A stretch of DNA of 64,000 nucleotides from Solibacillus sp. R5-41. Its GTDB lineage: Bacteria > Bacillota > Bacilli > Bacillales_A > Planococcaceae. The number at the start of each line of letters is the position of its first letter. Position 1 is the first letter of the stretch. Positions 26,201 to 34,087 of the stretch are shown piece after piece. The position numbers and the translations under genes are program-made. A model generated the notes under the pieces. That model worked only from the letters and a program-made list of their open reading frames with translations. It did not search any database and was not told the DNA's origin. The DNA is taken from NCBI RefSeq assembly GCF_002736105.1, contig NZ_CP024123.1:2534001-2598000 (forward strand). The letters are read 5' to 3'.

Positions 26201-26314
26201 AATTGGTAATATAATCTATAAATTCAAGACTCTGTTTATCAGAGGGGAGAAAAATATTTTTCTTAAATCACGAAGTGATGGAAACCGTTGATATCTCAAT
26301 GTTTATAGAGGGAG

Positions 26315-26328
26315 GTTAGTTGAACAAG
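26315..26328 (+). repeat. Boundary-repeat half split by IS copy 2 (right)
   Basis: GTTAGTTGAACAAG, partner of 24544-24557. Confidence 0.88.
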
Positions 26329-26394
26329 TGAAACGAATTTTAGTTAGGGAAATAATAAATAAGGAAACAAATACTTTGGAGTTGAAAGGGAAGA

Positions 26395-26490
26395 ACCTTT
26401 CAATAAGACTTTGTTGACTCTACGAGGAAAGCTTTCCAAACCAAGCTTTGGGTGTGTTTTCTTATTCAACAAACGGGCCAAATTGTGTTA
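26395..26490 (+). repeat. Boundary-type module upstream of peptidase E, copy A
   Basis: Contains GACTCTACGAGGAAAGCTTT, CAAACCAAGCTTTGG and TTCTTATTCAACAAACGGGC. The same block occurs inverted near 61.7 kb and directly at 51.9 kb. Confidence 0.65.
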
Positions 26491-26540
26491 AAGAAATTTT
26501 CATTTCTGTATAAAAGCAATAACAAAAAAGGAGAATTAAT

Positions 26541-27152
26541 ATGCTTAAAATGTTTTTAGCATCTTCGTTTAAAGATGTAGTTGATCTATTTAGAAAATTT
26601 GTTGATGAAGACTTAAAAGGGAAAACTCTAACGTTTATTCCTACTGCGAGTATTCCAGAAGAGGTAGTTCACTATGTTAATACAGCAAAAGAAGAATTCA
26701 AAAAGTTGGGCGTGGTCCTTGAAGAACTCGATGTTGCTGTAGCATCGCCAGAAGAGATTAAAGAAAAATTGGAACGAAACGATTTTATCTATGTATCAGG
26801 AGGAAATACTTTTTTCTTGTTGCAAGAGTTGAGAAGATCAGGAGCAGATAAGATAATGAAAGAGCAAGTTGATTCAGGAAAATTGTATATTGGAGAATCA
26901 GCAGGAGCTATAGTAACTTCCCCTAATATAGAGTATATAAGATTTATGGACGATAAAGAAAAAGCTACTCAATTGAAAACGTTTGAAGGTTTAAACTTAA
27001 TGGAATTTTATCCAGTTCCTCACTATAGTAACGAGCCATTTAAGGACTCGGCATCGGCTATAATTGCTCATTATGGTTCCACGTTAAACCTTTTACCCAT
27101 CTCAAATACACAAGTAATTAAAGTTAAAGAAAACGATGTAATTGTTTGTTAA
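26541..27152 (+). CDS. Peptidase E (S51)-like hydrolase, copy A
   Basis: A 203-residue protein of the peptidase S51 (aspartyl dipeptidase E) family, part of the class I glutamine amidotransferase-like fold. YVSGGNTFFLLQELR is the conserved GGNT turn, and LYIGESAGAIV carries the nucleophile Ser in the elbow; EFYPVPHYSNEP supplies the likely catalytic His. Such enzymes cut Asp-X dipeptides or cyanophycin-like substrates. ATG after AAAAAGGAG. The copy at 52048 differs at about two residues. A + oriented boundary repeat starts 4 bp after the stop. Confidence 0.9.
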   Translation: MLKMFLASSFKDVVDLFRKFVDEDLKGKTLTFIPTASIPEEVVHYVNTAKEEFKKLGVVLEELDVAVASPEEIKEKLERNDFIYVSGGNTFFLLQELRRSGADKIMKEQVDSGKLYIGESAGAIVTSPNIEYIRFMDDKEKATQLKTFEGLNLMEFYPVPHYSNEPFKDSASAIIAHYGSTLNLLPISNTQVIKVKENDVIVC

Positions 27153-27156
27153 TAAA

Positions 27157-27308
27157 CTCAACTAACGGGCGCGTTTGTTGAATAAGCTCCACTTTTCTGA
27201 TTCAACAAATGGGTGCTTTAGTGCAACAAGGATTTATAACGTATACATAAATAAAGCGAATAATGTTCCCAAATGAGTGATCCCAAGAGTAACGGGTTCC
27301 GTTTCCTA
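27157..27308 (+). repeat. Composite boundary repeat in + orientation
   Basis: CTCAACTAACGGGCGCG then TTTGTTGAATAAG, GTGCTTTAGTGCAACAAGG, ATTTATAACGTATACATA and AATGTTCCCAAATGAG. Its sense follows the + strand peptidase E gene. Confidence 0.85.
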
Positions 27309-27350
27309 TCGCAAAACTTTAATTTCCCTTATTTATTAATTTATTTAATG

Positions 27351-27440
27351 TTCTTATTGAACTAACCTACTTACGTTCGTTCAATAAAAAAAGAGCTGCC
27401 CAACTCTATGATCTTCTAGTAAAGCCCCTTTAGTTTAAGT
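27351..27440 (-). repeat. Composite boundary repeat following the 78-aa gene
   Basis: TTCTTATTGAACTAACCTAC, AGAGCTGCCCAACTCT stem and the TAAAGCCCCTTTAGTTTAAG box. It faces opposite to the copy at 27157, marking the meeting point of genes on different strands. Confidence 0.82.
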
Positions 27441-27569
27441 ATTATATTTAACTGTATAAGTAGATTTTTCAATTTACTTCTATTCAAACACCAATAAAAC
27501 ACTAAAGAAAAGTAGAAGTCAGAACCCTACTTTTCCTTATAACTAAACAGCTTTCATCTAAGATTAAGA

Positions 27570-27806
27570 TTAACCTAAATGAATACCCGTTGTAACACAA
27601 CCTGATTGTAAATTATCAGAAAATGTAACTTCACCTTCAAGAACTATTGGGACTCTAATAGTTAAATTTTTATTAACAGGGTCTAATTCCGTTTGTAGTC
27701 TACATGTTCCACAATCAATGAAAGAATCTACAAGTAAGCGAGAACTTAAATTGTAGATAATTGTTAAACAAACTGGTTGAGTTAAATCTGTTAGAGTACA
27801 TGGCAT
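27570..27806 (-). CDS. Cysteine-containing small protein, 78 aa
   Basis: A 78-residue protein with five Cys (residues 3, 13, 32, 35 and 70 approximately), including CGTC, and alternating hydrophobic residues suggesting a beta-rich fold. ATG after AAAGGAGTG. It resembles small cysteine-rich spore-surface or appendage proteins of Bacilli in general character, but I cannot assign a family. Confidence 0.6.
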   Translation of the reverse strand: MPCTLTDLTQPVCLTIIYNLSSRLLVDSFIDCGTCRLQTELDPVNKNLTIRVPIVLEGEVTFSDNLQSGCVTTGIHLG

Positions 27807-27851
27807 TCTATTTCACTCCTTTCTAGTTAATATATTAATAGGATATACATT

Positions 27852-28244
27852 ATGGATAAGTTTGATATGGACAAATATAATGAGAACGACAAAAAATATT
27901 TGATTGCCTCTCCAAACCCTATAACTAAAAAAGAGAAAAAAGTATGGAATTACGTTTCTTTCACGGCAGGAGTCACTGAAGAAATTATATATAGAGGTTT
28001 TTTAATCTTTGCTTTTTCTTACATATTTCCTAATTACTCAGTTTGGTTAATTTTAATTCTTTCTTCATTGTTATTTGGACTAGCATACACTTATCAAGGG
28101 TTATCAGATATAGTAAAAACAACGATTGTCGGGTTACTTTTTTCTATGCTTTATATAGGACTAAATTCAATTTTACCAATCATCATCTTTCATTTTTTGA
28201 TAGACTTAGTAGCAAAACTTGGAGAACCGGAAACCCAAAAATAA
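27852..28244 (+). CDS. Truncated CPBP-type membrane protein lacking a catalytic His
   Basis: A 130-residue fragment of a CPBP family protease. EEIIYRGFLIFAF is the EExxxR motif and IIIFHFLIDL the last conserved His, but the middle motif reads FGLAYTYQG where the family has a His (FGLAHxYQG). The usual N-terminal three helices are missing, replaced by a polar start. Either a decayed copy or a non-proteolytic relative. No clear ribosome site; the ATG at 27852 is uncertain. Confidence 0.65.
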   Translation: MDKFDMDKYNENDKKYLIASPNPITKKEKKVWNYVSFTAGVTEEIIYRGFLIFAFSYIFPNYSVWLILILSSLLFGLAYTYQGLSDIVKTTIVGLLFSMLYIGLNSILPIIIFHFLIDLVAKLGEPETQK

Positions 28245-28340
28245 CATCGGTACGCTTGATTTATTTCAGGCGTATGTATTTTGTGTATTTACAGGATTGA
28301 TGTATTTGTTCTACGCGATTATCAAATGCATCAATCCTGC

Positions 28341-28479
28341 TAGTTCAACTAAACTGCCCCGTTAGTTTAAGTGTAACATTTCACACTGGATCACCGAAGC
28401 CTACTTGATGTTTTAGACATAAAAATAGACCATCGAAATGATGGTCTTGTTTAACTAAAGCCCCCGTTAGTTGAACAAC
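28341..28479 (-). repeat. Composite boundary repeat with GACCATC terminator
   Basis: Outer arms TTCAACTAAA and TTAGTTGAA pair. Tail TAAGTGTAACATTTCAC and, on the minus strand, GACCATCATTTCGATGGTC plus T-run. Copies with the same terminator occur at 28.9 and 38.3 kb. Confidence 0.88.
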
Positions 28480-28481
28480 AT

Positions 28482-28837
28482 CTATTTCTTTAATGACATA
28501 AATAAGGAAGGATTTAACTCAACACTTTCAATTACAATAGCAGTTAATCCTTATCTGATTTCGTTTCATGCCATTCATCTTTTTCCCAAAATACAGCATC
28601 TCCAGACTGAACTTTAAAATATTCTTCTTTATCATTACGAACATACCCTTCTCCTGTTATTATTACCAAAAGTTGAGGTACTACTGCTTGATGGTACCCT
28701 ACAACGCCATTTTCTTCTAAGTGCATACATCCTATATTAGTTGCTTTATCTGTTTGAATAACACGAGACATAATAAAATTTGAATTAAATTTTGAAATCC
28801 TCTTACCACTATCTTTACTAAATTTATAAACCTCCAT
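28482..28837 (-). pseudogene. Cupin-domain protein with a C-terminal frameshift
   Basis: The N-terminal 97 codons (ATG at 28837 after GGGGGT) encode a cupin: QLLVIITGEGYVRND and GDAVFWEKDEWHETKSDK with metal-site-like His and Glu residues. The frame then hits TAA near 28544. Shifting by one base restores LTAIVIESVELNPSLFMSLKK and a stop at 28482, 2 bp from the boundary repeat, as in intact cassettes. So a single base was probably lost in an AAGG run. Confidence 0.8.
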
Positions 28838-28900
28838 TATGTACCCCCAAAGAATTAGTATATATAACACTTATTCAAACACGTTGAACGATAATCCTTT

Positions 28901-29024
28901 AATTCTTATTAAGCTAAACTGCCCCGTTAGTTTATGTGTAACATTTCACAATGGATCACCGAAGCCTACTTGTTGTTTTAGACATAAAAATAGACAATTG
29001 AAATGATGGTCTTGTTTAACTAAA
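28901..29024 (-). repeat. Composite boundary repeat cut by the second IS110
   Basis: TTCTTATTAAGCTAAACTG, GCCCCGTTAGTTTATGTG, and AAATGATGGTCTTGTTTAAC as in the copy at 28341, then TAAA where the second IS110 begins. The expected GCCCCCGTTAG appears beyond it. Confidence 0.75.
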
Positions 29025-30469
29025 CCAGCTAATAGGTTGTCAATATCTTTCTGTAAAAAAGTACTTTTCTTTATGTTATACTTTTTTGGGCATACCAAAT
29101 AACCCTCCAGATGTATTATGGAAGGTTTTTCATCTAATGGTCAATTTAACGAATCAAGCTAAATCAAGGAAAACTTCTTTTCTCTTTAATAAGGCATATA
29201 TCCATTGAAGAAGTTTATTAATACAAGCAACTAACGCAACTTTTGAAGGTTTACCATCTGACCGTTTCTTGTCATAAAACTCTTTGAGTTTTTTATTTCT
29301 AGAGCTTCTTATTCCACACAAAACAGCTAAGTATAAACTGCGCCTTAGCCTACTGGAACCACGTTTAGTAATCCGATTCGTTGTCGCTGTGAATTTTCCT
29401 GAAGAATAAACACTCGGATCAATTCCAGCATAGGCCACCAATTTCTTAGGGTGATTAAACCGATCAATTTCCCCAATTTCAGAAATTATCGTGGCAGCGA
29501 TTTTTTCACCGATTCCAGGTATTGATTGGATAATCTTATATTCTTCTATTTCACTTGCCAGGGATATCATTTGGCTCTCTAATTCCGAAAGGTGTCCTTG
29601 GTAATGAACTACATTACCTTCTGAAAAGGATTTTGATTGGCTGAATCGATCAATTTTCTTGCCTTTTCCCTTGCCCATAGGGCAGAACGACTTGGACAAT
29701 ACTCACGTATACTATTTACCAGTTCCTCCTCGTTATAATCTAGAACTTTCTCCGACGTTGGATATTCTTTCAATATCAACAAAGATACTTTAGAAAAAAG
29801 ATTTCCAAAGACTTTTTTATATTCAGGGAAAACCTGATCTAAAATAGTATGGAATTGCAGCATAGCTTCCACATACATATTCGTTACAATCTCCTGTTGT
29901 CTCGATAGATTACGAAGGTTTAGAAGCTGAATCCCTCTCATTTTATAAGGTTCAAATTCCTCTTTGTAATAGAGAACGCATAATTGATAGGCATCGAAGG
30001 CATCAGTCTTTACCTTTCTTAAGCTTGACTTCTTTGCTTGGTAAGAGATGATTGGATTTAACAATATATAAAGTATTTCATTTTCTTCTAAACATTGAAT
30101 AATCGGTGTATGATAATGACCTGTTGATTCCAAAATGACAACAGGCTTACTCGCTGTTATCGATCTAATCTCTCCTAAAAATCTTATAAACTTGTCTAAC
30201 TCTTCACGATTATGCTTAATTGAAAAACTTTTCCCATATGGCTTTCCCTTTTCTAAAAAAGCTTGTACTTCACTTTCATCCTTAGCTACATCAATACCCA
30301 CTACTGGGTTCATTTTTTCTCCCCCTCTAACGTATTCACCAGTAACCCCTATTACCTTCAAGTAGTATTATAGCTTCGCTTGTTATACGAGATCTTAGTC
30401 CCAACCAGCCTCAAACATATTTCTACAAGTAGGGGGTGAACAGTTTAATTGACGGGATCAATGTCCCAC
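29025..30469 (-). mobile_element. IS110 family element, degenerate
   Basis: About 1.45 kb holding a frameshifted IS110 transposase. The left junction interrupts a boundary repeat after AACTAAA; on the right GCCCCCGT resumes at 30470. Both ends are inferred from the repeat consensus, so boundaries are approximate. The long non-coding end lies upstream of the transposase (30314-30469), the IS110-group position for a bridge RNA. Confidence 0.7.
29154..30313 (-). pseudogene. IS110 transposase broken by one frameshift
   Basis: The N-terminal DEDD half starts at ATG 30313 after GGGGGAG (NPVVGIDVAKDESEVQ, VVILESTGHYHTP, KTDAFDAYQL). The C-terminal half (SIPGIGEKIAATIISEIG, SSGKFTATTNRITKRG) is in another frame. 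Frame is lost near 29622-29630 around the NQNPF/SEGN junction, a one-base change. A different lineage from the pair at 18.8 and 24.6 kb. Confidence 0.9.
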
Positions 30470-30520
30470 GCCCCCGTACGTTCTACCCTGGTTACTGATA
30501 GCTTAAATCTAAATAAAAAA

Positions 30521-30548
30521 AGTTCAACCAGAAAGTTCTGGCTGAACT
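30521..30548 (-). terminator. Terminator module of the MarR unit
   Basis: AGTTCA/TGAACT and CCAGAA/TTCTGG arms with one mismatched pair, followed on the minus strand by T7. Confidence 0.75.
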
Positions 30549-30550
30549 AT

Positions 30551-30595
30551 ATAATACGAAGCCCCCGTTAGTTTAAGTACAATTATTCACAAACA
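30551..30595 (-). repeat. Boundary repeat, right box with extended tail
   Basis: GAAGCCCCCGTTAGTTTAAG then TACAATTATTCACAAAC, located 85 bp past the stop of the MarR gene. Confidence 0.8.
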
Positions 30596-30679
30596 TTGCT
30601 GCTAATTTATATAATCACTGGAATGTTGCGATGGTTAGTTCTAATTTAAACTCGATTATCCCTTTTAAAAATTCTATTT

Positions 30680-31153
30680 TTACCAAATAGGTCTTAATCT
30701 CAATGATAATTTATCTTCATTTTCTTTATTAACAAATGTCGATAAATCTTCTTTTAGCATGTGCATTCTTTCAGTGCCAATGTATTCCATCCAACGTGCC
30801 TCAATCTCAGTGAGGATCTTCTCTTTTGCATTTACTACTAACCAACCTCGTTCGGTCAAAACAATAATTTTTCCTCTCTTATCAGTGGGATGTGCTTTAC
30901 GCATTACATAACCACTTTTCTCAAGATAATCCACCATAGTACTCACAGCTTGCTTGGTAATTCCTAAATATTCGGCTAAATCTATTCCAGTTGCCCCATT
31001 GGGAGTGATGCATTTAAACAGAAAGCCATGTATAGGTCTAATATCCTCAAATCCATATTCACTCAATCTGTCATGTAGTTCACTAATTGACGTACTAAAA
31101 GATAAGGACAAAAGTGATGTAAGGTCCAACTCATTATCTACAGAATTATTCAT
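30680..31153 (-). CDS. MarR family transcriptional regulator
   Basis: A 157-residue winged-helix MarR protein: DLAEYLGITKQAVSTMVDYL is the recognition helix region, and YVMRKAHPTDKRGKIIVLTERG the wing with the conserved DKR. ATG after GGAGGT. It is divergent from a DUF3238 gene and an azoreductase, with two matching palindromes between them, so it probably represses both directions and is relieved by an electrophile or quinone-like inducer, by analogy with other MarR-azoreductase loci. Confidence 0.92.
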   Translation of the reverse strand: MNNSVDNELDLTSLLSLSFSTSISELHDRLSEYGFEDIRPIHGFLFKCITPNGATGIDLAEYLGITKQAVSTMVDYLEKSGYVMRKAHPTDKRGKIIVLTERGWLVVNAKEKILTEIEARWMEYIGTERMHMLKEDLSTFVNKENEDKLSLRLRPIW

Positions 31154-31172
31154 ATTTTACCTCCGTTATATA

Positions 31173-31191
31173 TAGTCAACTTAGTTGACTA
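31173..31191. promoter_or_regulatory. MarR operator palindrome 1
   Basis: TAGTCAACTTAGTTGACTA, arms TAGTCAA/TTGACTA, 20 bp upstream of the MarR start. Confidence 0.85.
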
Positions 31192-31221
31192 TGTATCAAA
31201 TCTATTGTACCATACTCAAAG

Positions 31222-31240
31222 TAGTCAACCAAATTGACTA
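31222..31240. promoter_or_regulatory. MarR operator palindrome 2
   Basis: TAGTCAACCAAATTGACTA, identical arms to operator 1, centres 49 bp apart (near five helical turns). Confidence 0.85.
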
Positions 31241-31288
31241 TATTTCAATTATAAAAGAAATAAATAGATTTAATTATGGAGGTTTCTC

Positions 31289-31873
31289 ATGGCTAACATC
31301 GTTAAAATTAGAGCAAGTGCATTTATTCCAATGGCCTGGACTGAACCTAAAACAGATGCTCAAACAGGAAACGTCATTCAATACGAAGGTGACTCACGTG
31401 AATTTACACCATATGCTGTCAACGTTATGCGTTCCAGAGTTGAACAAGAGGTAGTTGTAGATTTTTATAAAAAAGAAATTTTCACATATGCGAATACTGG
31501 CATAACAACAGAAAGAATCACAAATTCTGATGGTTCTGTTAATAGTAGAACAGGAAAAGCTAGTACGGAACGTATTTTATGTACAAATATTGAATGGGGA
31601 GAGGATGACGTCACATTTCATATGAGTGCTAGTGCTAGCAACCCATTAAATGTATATGCACCTCCTGCTGATTATCTTTTAATTGTACATGTTAAAAAAG
31701 ATGGTACAGGCGATATACACGGTGAACATGATGGATTCCCTTGTTATGAAATTTATAAGCAAGTAAATTTTGATCCGTTTGAGAAAATTCATATACATGA
31801 CTTCAGAGAAACTGGTGATACACCTGAAGCTTTAGGTGGAGATATGGAATATAGTTTTAAAAAGATATTGTAA
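31289..31873 (+). CDS. DUF3238-like protein, 194 aa
   Basis: A 194-residue soluble protein that I place, with moderate confidence, in the DUF3238 family of Bacilli. It is beta-rich, with AFIPMAWTEPKTDAQTGN near the N-terminus, EGDSREFTPYAVNVMRSRVE, FHMSASASNPLN and a C-terminal GEHDGFPCYEIYKQVNFDPF block. No catalytic motif is known. ATG after GGAGG. It is the first gene after the MarR operators and lies 49 bp upstream of the azoreductase, so the two are likely co-transcribed. Confidence 0.75.
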   Translation: MANIVKIRASAFIPMAWTEPKTDAQTGNVIQYEGDSREFTPYAVNVMRSRVEQEVVVDFYKKEIFTYANTGITTERITNSDGSVNSRTGKASTERILCTNIEWGEDDVTFHMSASASNPLNVYAPPADYLLIVHVKKDGTGDIHGEHDGFPCYEIYKQVNFDPFEKIHIHDFRETGDTPEALGGDMEYSFKKIL

Positions 31874-31922
31874 AAACAATCAAAATATAACAACATAAGA
31901 GTTAGCAACAGGAGGAAAAATA

Positions 31923-32549
31923 ATGACAACAGTTTTATTTGTAAAAGCAAACAATCGCCCGGCCGCCCAATCGGTGAGTGTGAAATTATATGAGGCTTTT
32001 TTAGCAAGTTATAAAGAATCCCATCCAGATGATATCGTGGTAGAACTTGATCTATACAATGAAGAATTGCCATATGTCGGAGTAGATATGATTAACGGTA
32101 CATTTAAGGCTAGTAGAGGATTTGATTTAACGGTTGAAGAAGCAAACACAGTAGCAGTTGCTGATAAATATTTAGACCAATTCCTTGCTGCTGATAAAAT
32201 TGTGTTTGGTTTCCCACTATGGAACTTAACAATTCCAGCTGTACTACACACATATATTGATTATTTAAACCGTGCGGGAAAAACATTTAAATATACGCCA
32301 GAGGGTCCAGTAGGTCTTATTGGAAATAAGAAAATTGCATTACTAAATGCAAGTGGCGGTGTGTATTCTACGGGACCAGCAGCTGAAATAGAAATGGCTG
32401 TTAAATATGTAGCAAGTATGATGGACTTTTTCGGTGTAAAAGATATAGAGAAAGTAGTGATTGAAGGTCACAACCAATTCCCAGATAAAGCAGAAGGAAT
32501 TATTGCTACTGGGCTTGAAAAAGCTGTTAAAGTAGCAAGTACGTTCTGA
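31923..32549 (+). CDS. azoR: FMN-dependent NADH-azoreductase
   Basis: A 208-residue flavodoxin-fold azoreductase. FVKANNRPAAQSVSVKLYEA forms the FMN phosphate loop, FGFPLWNLTIPAVLHTYIDY contacts the flavin ring, and LNASGGVYSTG is the third FMN loop. AzoR-type enzymes reduce azo dyes and quinones with NADH and protect against quinone stress. ATG after AGGAGG. The MarR operators upstream suggest induction by quinones or related electrophiles. Confidence 0.92.
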   Translation: MTTVLFVKANNRPAAQSVSVKLYEAFLASYKESHPDDIVVELDLYNEELPYVGVDMINGTFKASRGFDLTVEEANTVAVADKYLDQFLAADKIVFGFPLWNLTIPAVLHTYIDYLNRAGKTFKYTPEGPVGLIGNKKIALLNASGGVYSTGPAAEIEMAVKYVASMMDFFGVKDIEKVVIEGHNQFPDKAEGIIATGLEKAVKVASTF

Positions 32550-32639
32550 TTAAAAAAACATAATGGTTGAAACACAATTAAAGCGTGCTTTTCATTATCA
32601 TCCTATTGAACTGTATTGAACCGGCGATTGGCTGTTTAG

Positions 32640-33433
32640 TTTCGTTTGAATACGGATATTGTTATAATAAGTAATGTATTCTTCGACAATCTGTATCACA
32701 CGTGCATTCGTTGTGCGATAGATATCGTCGAGATAGAACGTTTAGACTTTAGCGTGGAATGAAACGATTCGATTGGGGAATTATCAGCTGGCGTGCCTTT
32801 GCGGGACATGCTCATGGTAATTCCTTTTTCTTTGGCTGCTTTTTGATAAGCATAGGATGTATAAACGGACCCTTGGTCACTATGCAGAATGCATCCTTCT
32901 GGTAGCTTAGGCAATTGATAGAGCGTATCCAACACAAAATCAGTGTCTTGTTTGATACCAGTAGTTTGTGCCACAATTTCTCCATTGTAGACATCGAGAA
33001 TACTAGAAAGATACATCATCGATTGACCAAAAGGCAAGTACGTAATATCCGTGACTAGCTTCTCCATGGGCTTAGATGCTGTAAAATCACGTGCTAATAA
33101 ATTCGGTGCAACGTATGCTGGCTGCCCGGTACGCTTCCGTTTCTTCACCTTTACTTTACATTGCCAACCATATTTTTGCATAACACGTTGCACAGTCTTC
33201 CTACAAACTCCTGGATACAAATTAGCAATCTTTCTATAACCATATCGAAATTTATTCTGTTTGCACAAGTCACCAATCTGCTGATCTCGAATCTCCTTTT
33301 GTGTGGATTGATCCACATCATTTCTCCAACGATAGTATGACGAGCGACCTACGCCTAAATGACGACAGATTTCACCAATTGGCAAAACATCTTTTAATTC
33401 TTCAACTAATTGAAGTACTACTTTTGGCGCCAC
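32640..33433 (-). pseudogene. IS3 OrfB, frameshifted
   Basis: Matches the intact 279-residue OrfB until residue 236. A one-base deletion (GTTTAGAC where the other copies have GTTTCAGAC) shifts the frame after the catalytic Glu region, giving a 245-residue product. Confidence 0.9.
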
Positions 33434-33753
33434 TTCCCTTCCAATTCCGCGTACTTTTTTAAAACTTCAATCTGTTGTTTCAACTCCAAATTCTCTGCCT
33501 GTAGCTTGGCTGTCTCGCTTTCAAATTCCGGTCCTTTGCCGAAGGCATATTGTTTACCAACTGGTTGTTTAAGACGGTGCATTTCACCATTTCGATACCA
33601 ATGCATCCATCGCTTCAACTGCGTATAGTTTCGAATGTCCAATTCTTCCATTACTTCTTTTACCGGTACGTTAGCCAATCGCATTTCAATTGCCTTCATT
33701 TTCACTTCTACTGGATAACTGACTCTTGTTCCCATAGAAAAACACCTCCACAT
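33418..33753 (-). CDS. IS3 transposase OrfA, copy 2
   Basis: Intact 111-codon OrfA, HTH plus leucine zipper. It shares the MWRCFSMG N-terminal variant with copy 3 rather than MWRCFFMG of copy 1, so copies 2 and 3 are closer relatives. Confidence 0.9.
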   Translation of the reverse strand: MWRCFSMGTRVSYPVEVKMKAIEMRLANVPVKEVMEELDIRNYTQLKRWMHWYRNGEMHRLKQPVGKQYAFGKGPEFESETAKLQAENLELKQQIEVLKKYAELEGKWRQK

Positions 33754-33828
33754 TGATTATTTCAGGTTTAAGTCCCCGTTATTCAATGAAAGGTGTTTTT
33801 ATTTGTCTCATATTATTAGGTCAGTGCC

Positions 33829-33874
33829 CAACTCAATGATCTTCAAGTAAAGCACCCCGTTAGTTTAAGAAGAA
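33829..33874 (-). repeat. Right part of a boundary repeat next to IS3 copy 2
   Basis: CAACTCAATGATCTTCAAG then AAAGCACCCCGTTAG. No gene on the minus strand ends here; a TetR gene follows on the other strand. Confidence 0.85.
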
Positions 33875-34026
33875 CAGTGACTTTTATTAAACAATCGCGC
33901 CGATTGATCATTTATAATAAAGTTTGATTAAAAATAACACTTGAATTTGATAAGGGGTCATTTTAATCATTCGAAATCTAAAATAATCAAATTTTATTTT
34001 AGAGTTATAATAAAATATCTTTATTG

Positions 34027-34039
34027 ACCAATCGGTACA
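34027..34039. promoter_or_regulatory. Candidate TetR operator 1
   Basis: ACCAATCGGTACA, 49 bp before the TetR start. Shares ACCnAnCGnTACA with a site ahead of the MFS gene. Confidence 0.55.
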
Positions 34040-34087
34040 AAAAGTGTATTCTACTAATGTTATCTTTAAAATGAGAGGAGAATAAGA

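Larger units (their letters stand above)
24558..26314 (+). mobile_element. IS110/IS1111-type insertion sequence, copy 2
   Basis: Same 1757-bp element as copy 1, inverted. Junctions GGGGCAG|CATTCC and GAGGGAG|GTTAG share the AG dinucleotide. Comparison with the empty paralogous site GGGGCAGGTTAG at 51.8 kb fixes the ends. Confidence 0.95.
32608..33828 (-). mobile_element. IS3 family element, copy 2, left-truncated
   Basis: The right end GTCAGTGCC is intact and followed by CAACTCAATG of a boundary repeat, as in copies 1 and 3. About 50 bp of the left end and the left repeat half are missing; the break is at TATTGAAC, a short sequence also present on the flank. Confidence 0.9.

Noticed and set aside
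26395-26490. T-box or other riboswitch ahead of peptidase E
   Set aside because: The block recurs inverted at 61.7 kb inside a boundary repeat, so it is a repeat module, and no T-box sequence is visible.
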